From: Chara braunii | Taxonomy: Eukaryota > Streptophyta > Charophyceae > Charales > Characeae | DNA: 30,189 nt | Assembly (NCBI GenBank): GCA_003427395.1 | Contig: BFEA01000668.1 | Span: 177,160 to 207,348 of the forward strand | Direction: 5' to 3' | In this document: positions 28,392 through 30,189 of the stretch, piece by piece | Layout of the letters: the number at the start of each line of letters is the position of its first letter | Numbering within the stretch: position 1 is the first letter of the stretch | The notes under the pieces: model-generated | The model's input: only the letters and a program-made list of their open reading frames with translations | Told to the model about the DNA's origin: nothing | The model's database searches: none | Position numbers and translations under genes: made by a program

Positions 28392-29700
28392 CGGAAATGA
28401 ACTCAGAAAAACAGACTTGAAAGCTCAGACAAGAGAAGGTAGAACTCCTAGCCGAGCGGCATTTCATTTGGACGTAGAGAGCAGCAAACCAAAGAAAAAC
28501 AAACAAGTTCGAACGAGAGGTCTGATCCAGCGACCCAGTCTGATCAAACTGCATACGAGGTCCTCTCGAGTCCAGTCTGACCAGCTCCGTGACCATACAG
28601 CAAATCAGACAACGAGTGACTAAATGCAACAATGGAGAATTGAGTGGTGTACAGGGTACGAGTCAAGCCACGGACAGTGCAACCAAAGGACATGCGAAAA
28701 CGTCTCAGCCAAGATCGCCTCGACAGTGGGTGTCCTAATCCAAAAAGAATGAACTCCGTATCCCAGCCAAGAAGACAAGGGGCCAATGCCTAACTGATTT
28801 GGGTCCAGAGGCTCTTCTTGTTTGGGCCCGGTCCTGCTAGGCCCCAGAGGTCCCACGTAGGTTGCAACCAGGTCCCAACCAAGAGGAGTTCCACATGGAC
28901 TTAGTTCAGTCTCCACTGCACTGAAAAACGAAATTTCTGCTTCTGGCAGAACCTACAGACTACGACCGTTCAGAGATGAAAAGACAAAGCACTGTAGAAA
29001 GACTCAGCATTTAGGTCAAGATACTTCATTTTCCATTCATCAGGTGAGTAGGTAGATCACATGCATTCAGTCACACAATCAAGACCACAGAGGAGTAGGA
29101 AAGAAAACCCAGAGTACCCCAGCAGGACAATCAATACCATACACACATTCATGGGCATCCAGTAGGTGCACGACACTTACCTGAGTGGGCTTTGAGCTTC
29201 GAGATGAATAGAACTCACCCCCTCTCATGTGATCCTCCTGACCCCTCTAACACTACCCCTACACTAGTGTCCTATCTCCTAGGAGGGTCTGACTCCAACA
29301 CCCAAGTGCAACGACGGATCCCCCGTCGATGCTGAAGAACAAAGTAGCAACTTGCAGTCCGTAGATGCTGAGTGGCCGCTGACCCTCAAGCTCGCCTACT
29401 TGAGGGCAGCCCTTAAGTTGCCAAGTGTCTCCCTCAAATCAGATTCCAGGTGCGAGTGCCTCTCACTGTTGCCTCTCTCAAATCGCCGCATGAAGTCTCC
29501 TGGAAATGTCTCGCCACCCTAATCTCACTCTCAAACAACCTGGTTAGGTTCTATGTCGACCCCACATGACCTAACCAGGTGGGGGCAGCTTCCCTCAACC
29601 ACGCTGCCCCACTTCCCTTCACCAAGCAACCCTAAGTGTTGCCCTCAACCACTTAGGTTAGGGTTAGGGCAGCAAAGTCAACTCTCACCAGCAAGTAGAA
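28392..29700 (-). other. Element 2 leader
   Basis: About 1.3 kb between PBS and gag without a supportable coding frame. It contains three consecutive stem-loops close to the PBS (29538-29657), listed separately. Confidence 0.75.
29538..29657 (-). repeat. Three consecutive stem-loops in the leader
   Basis: Stem one: ACCTGGTTAGGT (29538-29549) and ACCTAACCAGGT (29569-29580), perfect 12 bp, 19-nt loop. Stem two: GTGGGGGCAGC (29579-29589) with GCTGCCCCAC (29602-29611), one bulge. Stem three: CCTAAGTG (29631-29638) with CACTTAGG (29650-29657), perfect 8 bp, 11-nt loop. They begin about 45 bases downstream of the PBS. Confidence 0.8.
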
Positions 29701-29715
29701 TCCGCTCCGATACCA
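29701..29715 (-). other. Element 2 primer-binding site (initiator Met-like)
   Basis: On the minus strand TGGTATCGGAGCGGA begins one base after the LTR end. It matches the plant initiator-Met PBS TGGTATCAGAGC at 11 of 12 positions. Confidence 0.8.
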
Positions 29716-29716
29716 A

Positions 29717-30189
29717 TGTAATGATCCTGGCCAATTTCGAGATACACATTCATCAGAAAGTACAATGCCGTCCAATTGCAGAAATGAATGAACTCGAGAG
29801 GAGAGAGAGAGGATTAGAAGAAGATGAAGAAGTAAGAAAGAAGAAGAAGAAGATGTGCACCAGCAAAGACAATGACAAGGCTCGTCTTGTTCGCCCAACA
29901 ATCTCCTCCTCCTTATCTCCCCCTTCTCTTATTCATACAAGAAATAATAATACAATGTTGAATGGCTGATCCAGAATCAATGTTCGAGTCCCTCTTCTAC
30001 TGCAGGTATCACTTGAGGTCCACCATAGCCATGGCCGCCTCCCCACTCTTCACTCTCATAGGCCGAGGCTATGGCGGACTACTGGGCCTTGCCCAGATGC
30101 CCAAAGGACAACCCAAAGCAGCTATGGCTGCTCTAGCTCAGGCCACCATGCCCAACCCTGCCTTGAAGCTTCTTGGTGTGGCTCTCCCC
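29717..30189 (-). mobile_element. Element 2, 5' LTR (cut by window end)
   Basis: Begins TGTAATGATCC next to the PBS and runs off the window. It carries the uninterrupted sequence ATAGGCCGAGGCTATGG, the empty site for element 3. On the plus strand an open frame starts at ATG 29962 (second ATG 30031, context GCCATGGCC) and is still open at 30189. It is antisense to the element and I do not recognise the peptide. Confidence 0.9.

Larger units (their letters stand above)
11194..30189 (-). mobile_element. Element 2: decayed Ty3/gypsy chromovirus (outer)
   Basis: The outermost element, running off the right edge. On the minus strand it has a 5' LTR (29717 onward), PBS (29701-29715), leader, gag, PR-RT-RNaseH-IN-chromodomain and a 3' LTR that is split by later insertions (11194-11617 and 22055 onward). 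LTR comparison gives 9 differences over 351 bp on the left part (11267-11617 with 29717-30067) and 6 over the right part (22055-22181 with 30063-30189), about 3.2% overall. Coding regions carry at least six frameshifts, several premature stops, a protease active-site deletion and an RNase H deletion. It cannot be autonomous. Confidence 0.9.

Noticed and set aside
29655-29670. Telomere-like TTAGGGTTAGGG
   Set aside because: Only two units inside the leader of element 2; part of a hairpin region and not a telomeric tract.

Overview
This is a eukaryotic, repeat-dominated nuclear window. The evidence is spliced-looking exons, AATAAA-type 3' ends, long microsatellites and two Ty3/gypsy chromoviruses with plant-type LTRs. 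Primer-binding sites resemble the plant initiator-tRNA-Met type and the chromodomain integrases are of green-lineage style. Together with many isolated N calls and a leftover Nextera mate-pair adapter, this suggests a short-read draft of a streptophyte (charophyte) alga; Chara is my guess, not proven.

Left third (1-11193). It opens with a 54-bp proline-codon minisatellite (1-324) and a CT microsatellite. About 4.6 kb follow in which I recognise nothing. Next come two short-unit tandem arrays in front of a small unrecognised ORF (5582-6028), then an old LTR-related scrap (about 6961-7078). A large exon (8520-9866) begins with what looks like the end of a PB1 domain and continues as a Ser-rich linker. 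A three-unit array of 403-489 bp repeats (10191-11193) closes the region.

Right two thirds (11194-30189). This is a nested retrotransposon stack that can be resolved from the sequence. Element 2 is an old minus-strand chromovirus. It runs from its 3' LTR at 11194 to its 5' LTR, which starts at 29717 and runs off the window. It sits inside the third unit of the host array. Element 3 looks like a solo LTR of about 1.3 kb (TG...CA). It inserted into the 3' LTR of element 2, leaving an exact 5-bp duplication CCGAG (11613-11617 and 22055-22059); the intact 5' LTR preserves the empty site at 30063-30067. Element 1 (12406-21514) is a second minus-strand chromovirus that inserted into element 3. LTR divergence agrees with the order: about 3.2% for element 2 and about 0.8% for element 1.

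Element 1 reads, on the minus strand: 5' LTR, PBS, leader, gag with a CCHC knuckle, then protease, reverse transcriptase, RNase H, integrase and chromodomain, PPT, 3' LTR. Its gag and pol are in different frames, joined by a textbook -1 slippery heptamer (G GGA AAC) two codons before the gag stop. Element 2 has the same domain order but is heavily decayed. Premature stops in both are almost all explained by C-to-T change at Gln or Arg codons, and both proteases have lost the catalytic Asp motif. The reverse transcriptase of element 1 is also interrupted by a laboratory artefact: a 38-bp Nextera junction adapter followed by a 236-bp duplicate of its own sequence (15955-16228). No intact autonomous element is present.
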